Shown here: in pieces, positions 30,634-39,483 of the stretch | Layout of the letters: every line of letters starts with the position of its first letter | Numbering within the stretch: position 1 is the stretch's first letter | Source of the DNA: Cobetia sp. cqz5-12 | GTDB lineage: Bacteria; Pseudomonadota; Gammaproteobacteria; Pseudomonadales; Halomonadaceae | Length of the DNA: 64,000 bases | Direction of reading: 5' to 3' | NCBI RefSeq assembly: GCF_016495405.1 | Contig: NZ_CP044522.1 | Location: forward strand, 3,085,638-3,149,637 | Position numbers and translations under genes: made by a program | The notes under the pieces: generated by a model | Told to the model about the DNA's origin: nothing | Databases searched by the model: none | What the model saw: the letters and a program-made list of their open reading frames with translations, nothing else

Positions 30634-31107
30634 TCAGTGCAACCACAGCCACAGATGCATCGTCGACCAGGCGTAGATACCGGCGAAGACATCATCCAGC
30701 ATGATGCCGAAGCCACCGGCGACCCGGCGGTCGGCCCAGCGAATCGGCCATGGTTTGAGAATATCGAAGACCCGAAAGACCACGAAGCCCCATAGCGCTG
30801 CCTGCCAAGAGAATGGCACGGCAGCCATCGTGATCCAATAGCCGACGAATTCGTCCCAGACGATCCCGGAGTGATCATGCACGCCGAGATCGCGCGAGGT
30901 GCGATCACAGATCCAGATCCCGACCAGCGACGCGACCAGCACGATGGCCAGATACGGCCACAGCGTGAGGTTGGTCATCAGCCAGTAGAACGGGATTGCC
31001 GCGAGAGTACCGAAGGTGCCCGGTGCAAAGGGCGCGGTACCACTGCCCAGCCCGAAGGCCAGGAAGTGGACGGGGCGCCGCCAGACACTGGCGGGAGCGC
31101 GATTCAT
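30634..31107 (-). CDS. pgpA: Phosphatidylglycerophosphatase A
   Basis: PgpA removes the phosphate from phosphatidylglycerophosphate, the step after PgsA, at the inner membrane. The 157-residue protein has the family blocks GLGSGTAPFAPGTFGTLAAIP and HDHSGIVWDEFVGYWI, and the C-terminal PIRWADRRVAGGFGIMLDDVFAG with its conserved acidic residues. The start overlaps the thiL stop by 4 bp, so it is translationally coupled as last gene of the nrdR-rib-nusB-thiL-pgpA operon. Confidence 0.95.
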   Translation of the reverse strand: MNRAPASVWRRPVHFLAFGLGSGTAPFAPGTFGTLAAIPFYWLMTNLTLWPYLAIVLVASLVGIWICDRTSRDLGVHDHSGIVWDEFVGYWITMAAVPFSWQAALWGFVVFRVFDILKPWPIRWADRRVAGGFGIMLDDVFAGIYAWSTMHLWLWLH

Positions 31108-32177
31108 GGTGCCACCCCGTTTACGTTGCGTGGCGATGCATCGTCGCAGGAGCCGTCTGGCTCAGAGGCCTGCGAGGCAGAGAAATGCTGCCAGCTCTGG
31201 CCCGTCGCGGCCTGCTCAATGCCCTTGTCCATCAGCATCACGCGCGGCGCATCACTGCCCGCCGCCTGCATGCGACCGATGACATTCAAGGACAGGTTGA
31301 GCGAGCGCAGGGCGAGCCTGGCCGCCTCGAGGTTCTCTGCGGGCAGCGTCAGCAACAGCTCGTAATCGTCGCCACCATTGAGGACCGCCTCGCGGGCGCC
31401 CTGCTCGCCCAGCGCCGTGATCAGCTCCGGCGCCAACGGCAGTTCGCCGAGCTCCAGCGCCGCTGACAGCTGGCTGGCACGACAGATATGTGCCAGATCA
31501 CCCATCACGCCATCGGAGACATCCAGGCCCGCACTGGCCAGCTCACGCAGCGCCAGTCCCGCATCGACGCGCGGTTCAGGTCGCAGGTAGGCCGCCAGGC
31601 AGGGGTTCAGCACATCGCGGACCCCATCCTGCCAGGCCTTGAGGCCGGCATGCGCCAGCCCCGGCAGGCCGGTGACCGCGATGAGGTCCCCCTCGCGAGC
31701 GCCGTCACGCCGCAGGATCGGGCGGGTCACACTGTCGACCTGCTGGGCAGGCTCGAGCACGCACGGCAGCTCGCCATGCACGGTGATCGTGATGGAGAGC
31801 GGGCCGCGCGTGACGTCGCCGCCCACCAGCGCGATGCCGTAGCGCTCTGCCAGCGCGTGGAAACCGGCCGCAAAACCATGCAGCCAGTCTTCATCCACGT
31901 CCGGCAATGTCAGAGCCAGCAACGCCCAGCGCGGACTCGCCCCCATCGCCGCCAGATCAGACAGATTGACGGCCAGGGCGCGATGGCCGATGGACGCCGC
32001 AGGCGCATCCGGCGGGAAGTGCACCCCCGCCACCGAGGTATCGACACTGACCGCCATCTGCATGCCATCACTGGCGGCAAGAAGTGCACAGTCGTCACCC
32101 GGCCCCAGCAACACGCCCGGTGCCCCGGACAGATCGCGCTGGAAGTAGCGGGCAATCAGCTCGAATTCACCTGGCAT
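31104..32177 (-). CDS. thiL: Thiamine-monophosphate kinase
   Basis: ThiL phosphorylates thiamine phosphate with ATP to the active cofactor thiamine diphosphate. The 357-residue protein shows GPGDDCALL near the N-terminus, then the substrate block VSVDTSVAGVHF, LAVNLSDLAAMGA, GGDVTRGP and DVSDGVMGDLAHI, all typical of ThiL. The last about 30 residues form a variable tail. Its start lies 1 bp from the nusB stop and its end overlaps pgpA by 4 bp, so it is cotranscribed in the nusB-thiL-pgpA order. Confidence 0.95.
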   Translation of the reverse strand: MPGEFELIARYFQRDLSGAPGVLLGPGDDCALLAASDGMQMAVSVDTSVAGVHFPPDAPAASIGHRALAVNLSDLAAMGASPRWALLALTLPDVDEDWLHGFAAGFHALAERYGIALVGGDVTRGPLSITITVHGELPCVLEPAQQVDSVTRPILRRDGAREGDLIAVTGLPGLAHAGLKAWQDGVRDVLNPCLAAYLRPEPRVDAGLALRELASAGLDVSDGVMGDLAHICRASQLSAALELGELPLAPELITALGEQGAREAVLNGGDDYELLLTLPAENLEAARLALRSLNLSLNVIGRMQAAGSDAPRVMLMDKGIEQAATGQSWQHFSASQASEPDGSCDDASPRNVNGVAP

Positions 32178-32178
32178 G

Positions 32179-32694
32179 TCAGCGCAGGCGAGCCTGGGTC
32201 ACCTCGGCACTGCGCAGCTTGACTGCCAGCTTGTCGAGGATCCCGTTGACGTACTTGTGCCCGTCGGTGGCACCGAAGGTCTTGGCCAGCTCGACCCCTT
32301 CGTTGATCGCCACGCGATACGGCACTTCCATACGCTTGGACAGCTCGTAGGCGCCCAGACGCAGGATGGCCAGCTCGATCTCGTCAAGATCCTGCAGGCG
32401 ACGGTCGAGCAGCGGGCTGATGCTGGCATCCAGTTCTTTCTGGAAGCGCGGCACATTGTGCAGCAGCTCGTGGAACAGGGCCTGGTCGGCGATGCGCATC
32501 ACCTCGACCCAGTTCTCGTGGAGCTCGACGTCATCATCGACCTGCTGTCCACGGAACTCGGCTTCGATGGTGGTCATGTTCTTGCCGGTCATCTGCCACT
32601 GGTAGATGCCCTGCACGGCCAGCTCGCGAGCGGCGCGGCGCGCCTGCTGCTGCTTGGACGGTTCGCGCTCGGTACGTTCCTTGCGTTCGCTCAC
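32179..32694 (-). CDS. nusB: Transcription antitermination factor NusB
   Basis: NusB pairs with NusE (S10) on boxA RNA to form the antitermination complex of rRNA operons. The 171-residue protein is helical, with a charged N-terminal extension of about 15 residues before [20 protein letters not shown]. The C-terminal half has [30 protein letters not shown] and the [13 protein letters not shown] motif. The start overlaps the ribH stop by 4 bp, as is common for ribH-nusB. Confidence 0.95.
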   Translation of the reverse strand: MSERKERTEREPSKQQQARRAARELAVQGIYQWQMTGKNMTTIEAEFRGQQVDDDVELHENWVEVMRIADQALFHELLHNVPRFQKELDASISPLLDRRLQDLDEIELAILRLGAYELSKRMEVPYRVAINEGVELAKTFGATDGHKYVNGILDKLAVKLRSAEVTQARLR

Positions 32695-33173
32695 GCGTCA
32701 CCTCCCATGGCCTTGAGCAGGGAGACCATTTCCATCGCCGCCATGGCCGCTTCGGTACCCTTGTTGCCAGCCTTGGTGCCGGCACGCTCGATGGCCTGCT
32801 CGATGGAATTCACCGTCAGCACGCCATTGGCGACCGGGGTATCGAATTCGAGCTGCAGACGGGACAGCGCGGAGTTGCACTCACCGGCGACATATTCGAA
32901 GTGCGGTGTACCACCGCGGATCACCGCACCCAACGTGATGACGGCGTGCGGCTTGACCTTGGCCAGCACGGCCTTGACGGCCAGCGGAATTTCCCAGGCA
33001 CCCGGCACGTGGATCAGGTCGATGTTTTCCTCATCGACGCCGTGGCGTACGAGAGAATCGACCGCGCCTTCCACCAGGCTGTCGACGACATGGTGGTTGA
33101 AACGCCCGACGACGATGACGTAACGGCCATCGACATTGGTGAAAGTGCCTTCGAGTTGAGCAATCGGTTGCAT
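32691..33173 (-). CDS. ribH: 6,7-dimethyl-8-ribityllumazine synthase
   Basis: RibH condenses the pyrimidine intermediate with dihydroxybutanone phosphate to lumazine, the penultimate step of riboflavin synthesis; the enzyme assembles as pentamers or icosahedra. The 160-residue protein has the substrate-binding [24 protein letters not shown] and the catalytic block [22 protein letters not shown] with the conserved His. It is followed by nusB with a 4-bp overlap and preceded by the RibB-type gene at 111 bp. Confidence 0.97.
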   Translation of the reverse strand: MQPIAQLEGTFTNVDGRYVIVVGRFNHHVVDSLVEGAVDSLVRHGVDEENIDLIHVPGAWEIPLAVKAVLAKVKPHAVITLGAVIRGGTPHFEYVAGECNSALSRLQLEFDTPVANGVLTVNSIEQAIERAGTKAGNKGTEAAMAAMEMVSLLKAMGGDA

Positions 33174-33284
33174 GGTCAGTCCACAATGCTAGCGCCCCGG
33201 AGAACCGGGGCGGGGATATCAATCATACCGGGGAAGGCCGCCAGGATTGCGCGACCTCCCCCGCCATTTGGGGTGCCGAAGCGC

Positions 33285-34439
33285 TTACGCGCCTGCGGCG
33301 TCTGCGCCTGTCTCGCCAGCCGTGTCATCACTGCCGACCAGTTCGACCACTTCGAGGCCAAACCCGGACAGAGCAGAGAATTTCCACGGCGAGCTGAGCA
33401 GACGCATCCGGCCAACACCGAGATCCCGAAGGATCTGGGCACCGGTACCGGTAGTCAGATAGTTGCCCGCACCATCGGATTCGTTGGTGCGCGGCGTACG
33501 ACGTCGTCCGAGGAAGACATCGAGACGATCCTTGTAATCCATCGCGTCGCTGCCGGTGTCCAGCAGTACCAGCACGCCGGCATCGGCGGCGGCGACTTCG
33601 GCGAGCGCATCATTGAGCGCCCAGCTGCTGCTGCCCGGCTGACGCAGGGTCAACAGGTCGCGCATCGGGTCCTGCACGTGCACACGCACGGTGGTCAAAG
33701 ACTCGGCGTTCGGTGTGCCCTTGACCAGCGCCAGGTGGTGACGGCCCTGGATGCGATCGCTGAAGCAGTGCAACGTCAGCTCACCGAAGGCGGTCTCGAC
33801 CTGCTCGCTGTCCAGCACTTCCACGGTCTGCTCATTGTGGATGCGATACTCGATCAGATCCGCAATGGTGCCGACCTTGAGGTCGTGCTCGGCGGCGAAG
33901 CGCTCGAGCTCTTCACGACGCGCCATGCTGCCGTCGTCGTTCATGATCTCGCAGATCACGCCGGTCGCGCCAAAGCCCGCCATGGAGGCCAGATCACAGG
34001 CCGCCTCGGTATGGCCGGCACGACGCAGCACGCCACCCGGTTCCGCCATCAGCGGGAAGATGTGCCCCGGCTGGACGATGTCCTGCGGGCGCGCATTGCG
34101 CGCGGCGGCAGCCTGTACGGTGCGGGCGCGGTCTGCCGCCGAGATGCCGGTGGTGACACCTTCGGTGGCCTCGATGGAGAGCGTGAACTTGGTGCCGAAG
34201 CCGGAGCCGTTGGCCTGAACCATCAGTGGCAGCTGGAGCTGTTCGCAATGCTCACGCGACATCGGCATGCAGATCAAGCCACGCGCGTGGCGTGCCATGA
34301 AGTTGATGTGCTCGGCTGTCACGGCTTCCGCGGCGATGATGATGTCGCCTTCATTCTCACGATCCTCGTCATCCATGAGGATGACCATCTTGCCTTGCCG
34401 GATATCCTCGACGAGTGCTGCGATGCCTGATAGCGCCAT
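33285..34439 (-). CDS. ribB: 3,4-dihydroxy-2-butanone-4-phosphate synthase fused to degenerate GTP cyclohydrolase II domain (RibBX type)
   Basis: Residues 1-200 are a complete RibB domain, which turns ribulose 5-phosphate into dihydroxybutanone phosphate for RibH; the metal/acidic motif DDEDRENEGD (23-32), FTLSIEATEGVTTGISA and PGHIFPL are intact. Residues about 205-365 keep the GTP cyclohydrolase II fold but lack the zinc-binding cysteines: where functional enzymes have CxxD...CDC, this one reads VRVHVQDPMRDLLTLRQPGS (251-270). The second activity is probably lost, so an independent ribA should exist elsewhere. This RibBX arrangement is known in gammaproteobacteria. No riboflavin synthase (ribE) lies between it and ribD. 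Confidence 0.9.
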   Translation of the reverse strand: MALSGIAALVEDIRQGKMVILMDDEDRENEGDIIIAAEAVTAEHINFMARHARGLICMPMSREHCEQLQLPLMVQANGSGFGTKFTLSIEATEGVTTGISAADRARTVQAAAARNARPQDIVQPGHIFPLMAEPGGVLRRAGHTEAACDLASMAGFGATGVICEIMNDDGSMARREELERFAAEHDLKVGTIADLIEYRIHNEQTVEVLDSEQVETAFGELTLHCFSDRIQGRHHLALVKGTPNAESLTTVRVHVQDPMRDLLTLRQPGSSSWALNDALAEVAAADAGVLVLLDTGSDAMDYKDRLDVFLGRRRTPRTNESDGAGNYLTTGTGAQILRDLGVGRMRLLSSPWKFSALSGFGLEVVELVGSDDTAGETGADAAGA

Positions 34440-34595
34440 GCTTGCTCCACTTTACGGGCTGCGCCGGCCCATGCCGGACCCACGCGTATTATCAAAAAGT
34501 CGGGCGTCAGGGTACCCCGCCACCCCGTTTTGCGCCAGCACCCAGCGACGCAGCTGTCGCCAGACGGCGGCAAGTGCTTGCGTTAAAAGAAGAAA

Positions 34596-35852
34596 TCAGT
34601 CGCCGCTCTCCTGCGGGTCTGGCGATGCCAATGGCACTGCGGTGATGCGCCAATCACGCCCCACCGCCCGGATGTCTCGAATCTCGACCCGGCGCTGCTG
34701 TGCCATGCGATCCAGCCCCGGCAGCGCCAGCAGCGGGCGAGCCTCGCCACCCAGCAGCGCCGGTGCCATGAAGATCTGCATCTCATCGACCAGCCCCGCC
34801 TGGATCATGGCGCCGGCCAGGACCGCACCGGTCTCCAGCAGCACCTCGTTGGCCTGCTCGTGCTCGGCCAGATGGCGCAGCAGGGCCTCGAGGTCCACGC
34901 GTCCCTCCGGGCCCGCCGGCAGCGCCAGCACCTCGGCGCCGGCCGCTTCCAACAGTCTGCGCCGTTCTGCCTGAGCCGCTGTCTCATCCGCGACACACAC
35001 CAGAAGCGTACGACCGGATTGCGCCAGAATGCGCGCCGCCAGCGGCAGACGCAGATGGCTATCCACCACCACGCGCAACGGCTGACGCGCCACCAGCGCC
35101 TCGAGCCCCAGCGGATGGTCTTCGAGCCCGAGCTGGTCGGCGCGCACGTTGAGACGCGAATCATCGAAGATGACCGACTCGATGCCGCTCATCACCACAC
35201 TGGAGCGCGCACGCAGGCGCTGCACGGCACTGCGCGCTTCGGGGCCGGTGATCCACTGGGATTCGCCGGAAGCCATCGCCGTGCGCCCGTCCAGACTCAT
35301 GGCCTGCTTGAGGCGCACGAAAGGCCGACCGCGCTCCATGCGTGACAGAAAGCCGGGATTGAGCGCTCGCGCCTCCTGCTCCATCACCCCGACCGTCACC
35401 GCGATGCCCGCGCCCTGCAGCAGCGCGATGCCGCGCCCGGCAACCTGCGGATTCGGATCACGCATCGCGATCACCACCCGCGACACCCCCGCCGCGATCA
35501 AGGCCAGCGAGCAAGGGCCGGTGCGCCCGGTGTGGGAGCAGGGCTCCAGTGTCACATAAGCCACGCAGCCCAGCGCGCGCTCGCCCGCCTCTGCCAGCGC
35601 ATTGACCTCGGCATGCCCTTCCCCGGCACGCACGTGAAAGCCGCTCGCGATCACCTCGTCGGTCTCGGCCTCTACCAGGACACAGCCGACACGCGGATTG
35701 GGCTGCGTCGTGTAGCTGCCCAGGCGCGCCAGGCGCAGGGCGTGGGCCATGTGGCGCGCATCACGCGCCGAGGGGGCACTGCGGTCGCAAGAGTGGCTAT
35801 CGCGAGAATGGCTGTCACGGTGAGCACGAGAAGCACGGGGAGAAAGAGACAT
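34596..35852 (-). CDS. ribD: Bifunctional riboflavin deaminase/reductase RibD
   Basis: RibD deaminates and then reduces the pyrimidine intermediate of riboflavin synthesis. The 418-residue protein has the zinc deaminase domain (HAEVNAL at 80-86; PCSHTGRTGPC with Cys105 and Cys114) and the NADPH reductase domain (about 185-410: RPFVRLKQAMSLDGRTAM, SGESQWITGPEAR, VLLETGAVLAGAMI). A Ser/Arg/His-rich leader of about 34 residues precedes the conserved MAHALRLARLG. I chose ATG 35852 (AAGG 7 bp upstream) because ATG 35750 has no ribosome binding site. It follows nrdR in the usual order, but ribE is absent. Confidence 0.94.
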   Translation of the reverse strand: MSLSPRASRAHRDSHSRDSHSCDRSAPSARDARHMAHALRLARLGSYTTQPNPRVGCVLVEAETDEVIASGFHVRAGEGHAEVNALAEAGERALGCVAYVTLEPCSHTGRTGPCSLALIAAGVSRVVIAMRDPNPQVAGRGIALLQGAGIAVTVGVMEQEARALNPGFLSRMERGRPFVRLKQAMSLDGRTAMASGESQWITGPEARSAVQRLRARSSVVMSGIESVIFDDSRLNVRADQLGLEDHPLGLEALVARQPLRVVVDSHLRLPLAARILAQSGRTLLVCVADETAAQAERRRLLEAAGAEVLALPAGPEGRVDLEALLRHLAEHEQANEVLLETGAVLAGAMIQAGLVDEMQIFMAPALLGGEARPLLALPGLDRMAQQRRVEIRDIRAVGRDWRITAVPLASPDPQESGD

Positions 35853-35997
35853 GCGATACCTTGGCGTGAAACGAGAGAAGGTCAGGCGTAGCCCAGGCGG
35901 CGGCCAATACCCCGAGGCCTGAGCCACGCAGCGTGACGCGACAGGACCAGCAGGCGCAGGCCTCGAGGTCATCTGCAAGGATGACCGTGTCGAGACA

Positions 35998-36486
35998 TCA
36001 GGGCCGCGCGTCTTCCTCGCCCGGCAGGAAACTGGGCTCTTGGGCGAGACGGTCGATCTCGGCGCGGAACTCATCAAGATCCTGGAAGCGACGATAGACC
36101 GAAGCGAAGCGGATATAGGCGACCTGATCCAGCCGCTTGAGCTGCTGCATGACCTCATCCCCGATGCGCCGCGCCTCGATCTCACGCTCGCCCGTGGCGC
36201 GCAGACGCTGACGAATGCGCTCCACTGCGGCCTCGATCAGTTCGGAGGATACCGGGCGCTTTTCCAGCGCGCGCAGCATGCCGGCCCGCAGCTTGTGTTC
36301 ATCGAAGCTCTCACGGGAACCGTCACCCTTGACCACGCGCGGCATGACCAGCTCCGCCGTTTCGTAGGTCGTGAAACGCTCACCGCAGGCCGCGCACTGG
36401 CGCCGACGCCGCACCTGGTCACCCTCGACCACCAGTCGGGAATCCGTGACCTTGGTTTCATGAGTTCCACAGAAGGGACAGTGCAT
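35998..36486 (-). CDS. nrdR: Transcriptional repressor NrdR
   Basis: NrdR represses ribonucleotide reductase genes using an ATP/dATP-sensing ATP-cone. The 162-residue protein starts with the zinc ribbon (CPFC at 3-6; CAACGERF with Cys31 and Cys34) and continues with the ATP-cone ([20 protein letters not shown] and [16 protein letters not shown]). Its length and start are standard. It is the first gene of the operon and lies 145 bp before ribD. Confidence 0.97.
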   Translation of the reverse strand: MHCPFCGTHETKVTDSRLVVEGDQVRRRRQCAACGERFTTYETAELVMPRVVKGDGSRESFDEHKLRAGMLRALEKRPVSSELIEAAVERIRQRLRATGEREIEARRIGDEVMQQLKRLDQVAYIRFASVYRRFQDLDEFRAEIDRLAQEPSFLPGEEDARP

Positions 36487-36884
36487 GTTGGAGAGCCTGC
36501 TTGGGTGCGAGGTGGCTGCGACCCCGCGCGAAGCACAGCGAGGAAGTGGCGCAGCGCAGCCGAATGACAGCGAATGGCGGGTATTGTAACCGTTAAGGCC
36601 CCGCCACGGGAGCCTATGTCAGCCTCGACCTATCTGAACTAGCCTTGGGGAGCGACCAAAGGGGCGACAGGAGTTTCCTGCATCGTCGCCCGAGGTGGCC
36701 AGCGCGCGGCGAAAGCATCAATCAACCTGCCCGGCAGGCTTGAAATCCCCGCGCGATAACCGAAAGATGATATCAGGGTGCAGCGCCTCACAAGGGCGCT
36801 TGCCCGAGCCGTGAAACCCTTTCACGACTGGCGGCGGATGATCTCTGCCGCGAGATTGATCACGATGACGCAAGGAGCTGCGAC
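36487..36884. other. Divergent region between nrdR and the GlsB-like gene
   Basis: These about 398 bp should hold the promoter of the long nrdR-rib operon and that of the GlsB-like gene. No gene is visible. The only clear structure is the perfect palindrome at 36810-36826, entered separately. Confidence 0.5.
36810..36826. promoter_or_regulatory. Perfect palindrome, candidate operator
   Basis: C-GTGAAA-CCC-TTTCAC-G is a 17-bp perfect palindrome centred 67 bp upstream of the GlsB-like start codon. Its size and symmetry suit a dimeric repressor or activator. Which protein binds is unknown. Confidence 0.45.
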
Positions 36885-37133
36885 ATGGGAATCATTGCAT
36901 GGATCATATTCGGTCTTGTTGCCGGCATCATCGCCAAGGTGATCGTGCCCGGCAAGGACCCGGGCGGCATCATCGTCACCAGCATCATCGGCATCCTGGG
37001 TGCCGTGGTCGGTGGCTGGGTCGGCACCCTGATGGGCTTCGGTGAAGTGACGGGATTCAATCTGGCCAGCTTTGTCATCGCCGTGCTCGGCGCCGTCATT
37101 CTGCTGATTCTGTATCGCGTGCTACGCAAGTAA
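36885..37133 (+). CDS. GlsB/YeaQ/YmgE family stress-response membrane protein
   Basis: This 82-residue inner-membrane protein has three hydrophobic segments (MGIIAWIIFGLVAGIIAKVI; GIIVTSIIGILGAVVGGWVG; FVIAVLGAVILLILYRVL). It has the classic family loop VPGKDPGGIIVT and the Gly-rich transglycosylase-associated motif. Members are induced by stress such as acid, osmotic shock or stationary phase; mechanism unknown. AAGGAG lies 7 bp before the ATG. A terminator follows. It stands alone, next to the osmolyte locus. Confidence 0.93.
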   Translation: MGIIAWIIFGLVAGIIAKVIVPGKDPGGIIVTSIIGILGAVVGGWVGTLMGFGEVTGFNLASFVIAVLGAVILLILYRVLRK

Positions 37134-37187
37134 AGCATGTCATGAAGCGCAGTGGCGTCAGCTGGCTTCGGGCCACATGACGCCAGA

Positions 37188-37228
37188 CAGGACGGCCAGC
37201 CGGCACATGCGGGCTGGCCGTCCTGCCT
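37188..37228 (+). terminator. Terminator after GlsB-like gene
   Basis: CAGGACGGCCAGCC (37188-37201) pairs with GGCTGGCCGTCCTG (37212-37225). The rest of the 363-bp gap to 37496 shows no gene. Confidence 0.8.
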
Positions 37229-37496
37229 TGCAGGCTTGTCGAATCTGGCCCGAGGCGTGCATGACTCAGGGTCAAAGGCGCCAGACCGTCACCCACGAGC
37301 GTCGCTGAGCGATGCACGATTCAGGAATGTCACTCGGCTGCCGTCAGTCGACTTCATCTGATGCGCGCCCTCCTGCCTTGCCATCGGCCCCGCAGGATTG
37401 CACCGGCGGGCTTCACGAAGATCACCCGCGACACGCTCTGCCCATTGCGTCTCACGAGGCAGAGCCTGAACGCTTTTGCTGCCATGAGGATTGCCC

Positions 37497-39395
37497 ATGT
37501 CCGATACGTCATCTCCCGATCACTCGACATCCACTGCCTCCGGCCCTGCGCCGAGCGAGGGCAACGCCAGGCCACGCACCAGAGTTTCTCTCTCCAGACG
37601 CCTCTCGCAGACTGATTTCCAGGCGCACGCCACACGTCTGCTCGCCGAGATCTATCCACAGCGTCATGAGGAAGTTCTCAGACGCCTTGAGACGGTGCTG
37701 GATTTCCATCGCACGCGCCTCAACCCTCGCGTGCCGGAAGGCGAGCCGCTCTGGAGCGAGCGCGACCAGTGGCTGATCACCTACGGCGACAGCCTGCAGC
37801 AGGAAGGCGAGGCGCCACTGGCGACCCTGCACGACTTCCTCGCCAGCCGACTGGACGACAGCCTGTCCGGTGTCCACGTGCTGCCCTTCTTTCCGTGGAG
37901 CAGCGATGACGGCTTCAGCGTCATCCACTATCGCGAGGTCAATCCGGTCCTCGGCGACTGGCAGGACATCCGGCGCCTGAGCGAGCAGCGCGACCTGATG
38001 GCAGACCTGGTCATCAATCACTGCTCGCGCGAGTCACTGTGGTTCGCCGATTATCTGGCCGGCGTGCAGCCCGGCCGCGACTACTTCATCGAGATGGACC
38101 CCGACACCGATGTCTCCGAGGTCGTGCGCCCGCGTCCGTCCGCCCTGCTCACGCCGGTGCATACCCGCCGCGGCCTGCGCCATCTTTGGGCAACCTTCTC
38201 GGATGACCAGATCGACCTGAACTTCGCCAATCCCGATGTGCTGCTCGAATTCATCGGCATCCTGCTTTACTACCTCGAGCAGGGCGCGGGCATCATCCGT
38301 CTCGATGCGGTGGCCTTCCTGTGGAAACGCCAGGGCACCTCCTGCATTCACCTGCCGGAGACACATGCCGTGGTGCGTCTGCTGCGCGCCATCGTCGACC
38401 ACCTGGCGCCGGGCAGTCTGTTGATCACCGAGACCAACGTGCCCCACGCCGAAAACATGTCCTACTTCGGGCTCGATCGTCTGTCACGACACGACCTCAC
38501 CGCCATCGAGGACAGCGCCCAGGCCGATGAAGCTCACCTGATCTATCAGTTCACGCTGCCGCCGCTGACCCTGCACACCCTGACCTCCGGCGATGCCAGC
38601 GCCCTGACCGAGTGGGCCACCAGCCTGCCGTCGTTGCCGTCCAGCTGCAGCTACTTCAACTTCACCGCCAGTCACGATGGCATCGGCGTGCGTGCGCTGG
38701 AAGGCCTGCTGCCCGATCACGAGCGCGACACCCTGGTGCGGCTGGTGCATGACTTCGGTGGCTACGTCAGCATGCGTGCCAACCCGGGCCGCGCCGACAC
38801 TCCTTATGAGCTGAACATCAGCTACTTCGATGCGCTCAAGGGCACGCGGCGCGGCCAGGACCCGTGGCAGATCGAGCGTTTCATCGCCAGTCAGACCCTG
38901 ATGCTGAGCCTGCAGGGCATCCCGGGGCTGTATATCCATTCGCTGACCGCGACCCCCAATCACCAGGAAGGCGTCGAACGCGATGGCCATCTGCGCGCCA
39001 TCAACCGCCGCAAGTGGCAGCGTGATGAACTGGAAGCGCTGCTGGCCAGCCCCAACACCGCGACCCATGAGGTCTTCCACGCCCTCAAACGCCGCATGGC
39101 ACTGCGCCGCAACGAACCCTGCTTCCACCCGGATGCCGACCAGAATGTCTTCGATGTCGGCCCGGACTTCTTCGTCTTCGAGCGCGTCACCCATGAAGGG
39201 CGCCGTCTGCTGTTCGCCCTCAATGTCACCGATCAGCCGCGGGTACTGCCACTGCCGGAAAGCTGGCAAGGCGTCGCGCTGACCGACCACCTGTGCCACG
39301 ACAAGGCCTATGACCCCACCATGGCACGCCGCCCCTATCAGGCGGCCTGGCTGATGGAGCAAGCGGTACGCCCGCCGGCCATCGAGGTCGTCTGA
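37497..39395 (+). CDS. GH13_18 sugar phosphorylase, probably glucosylglycerate phosphorylase
   Basis: This 632-residue GH13 enzyme of the sucrose-phosphorylase subfamily would use phosphate to release glucose 1-phosphate from a glucoside. The nucleophile is Asp270 (IIRLDAVAFLWK), the acid/base Glu312 (LLITETNVPH) and the third carboxylate Asp394 (TASHDGIGVR). The block LVINHCSRESLWFADYLAG and PGRDYFIE is typical of the glucosylglycerate-phosphorylase branch (YcjM-like). That specificity is supported by its convergent neighbours, a GpgS-type synthase and a GpgP/MPGP-type phosphatase. The ATG at 37497 has GAGGA 6 bp upstream. An unusual Ser/Pro-rich leader of about 35 residues precedes the domain. 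Confidence 0.88.
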   Translation: MSDTSSPDHSTSTASGPAPSEGNARPRTRVSLSRRLSQTDFQAHATRLLAEIYPQRHEEVLRRLETVLDFHRTRLNPRVPEGEPLWSERDQWLITYGDSLQQEGEAPLATLHDFLASRLDDSLSGVHVLPFFPWSSDDGFSVIHYREVNPVLGDWQDIRRLSEQRDLMADLVINHCSRESLWFADYLAGVQPGRDYFIEMDPDTDVSEVVRPRPSALLTPVHTRRGLRHLWATFSDDQIDLNFANPDVLLEFIGILLYYLEQGAGIIRLDAVAFLWKRQGTSCIHLPETHAVVRLLRAIVDHLAPGSLLITETNVPHAENMSYFGLDRLSRHDLTAIEDSAQADEAHLIYQFTLPPLTLHTLTSGDASALTEWATSLPSLPSSCSYFNFTASHDGIGVRALEGLLPDHERDTLVRLVHDFGGYVSMRANPGRADTPYELNISYFDALKGTRRGQDPWQIERFIASQTLMLSLQGIPGLYIHSLTATPNHQEGVERDGHLRAINRRKWQRDELEALLASPNTATHEVFHALKRRMALRRNEPCFHPDADQNVFDVGPDFFVFERVTHEGRRLLFALNVTDQPRVLPLPESWQGVALTDHLCHDKAYDPTMARRPYQAAWLMEQAVRPPAIEVV

Positions 39396-39415
39396 CGCCC
39401 GCGCTTTCTCCTGCC

Positions 39416-39460
39416 ACCCACGACAACGGGGCTGCCAGTGGCAGCCCCGTTGTCGTGGGT
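39416..39460. terminator. Bidirectional terminator in the glucosylglycerate locus
   Basis: A perfect 21-bp stem (39416-39436 with 39440-39460) has a 3-base loop. It lies between the convergent phosphorylase and synthase genes. Confidence 0.9.
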
Positions 39461-39483
39461 CTTGCTGTTCCCCGCCGCGAGCG

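Noticed and set aside
32901..34430. A 509-codon plus-strand frame opposite ribH/ribB
   Set aside because: Both real genes on the minus strand carry complete catalytic motifs. The plus-strand frame is a shadow.
34440..34595. Possible FMN riboswitch or ribE remnant between ribD and the RibB gene
   Set aside because: I looked for the conserved FMN-riboswitch core and for any riboflavin synthase fragment and saw neither in this 156-bp gap.
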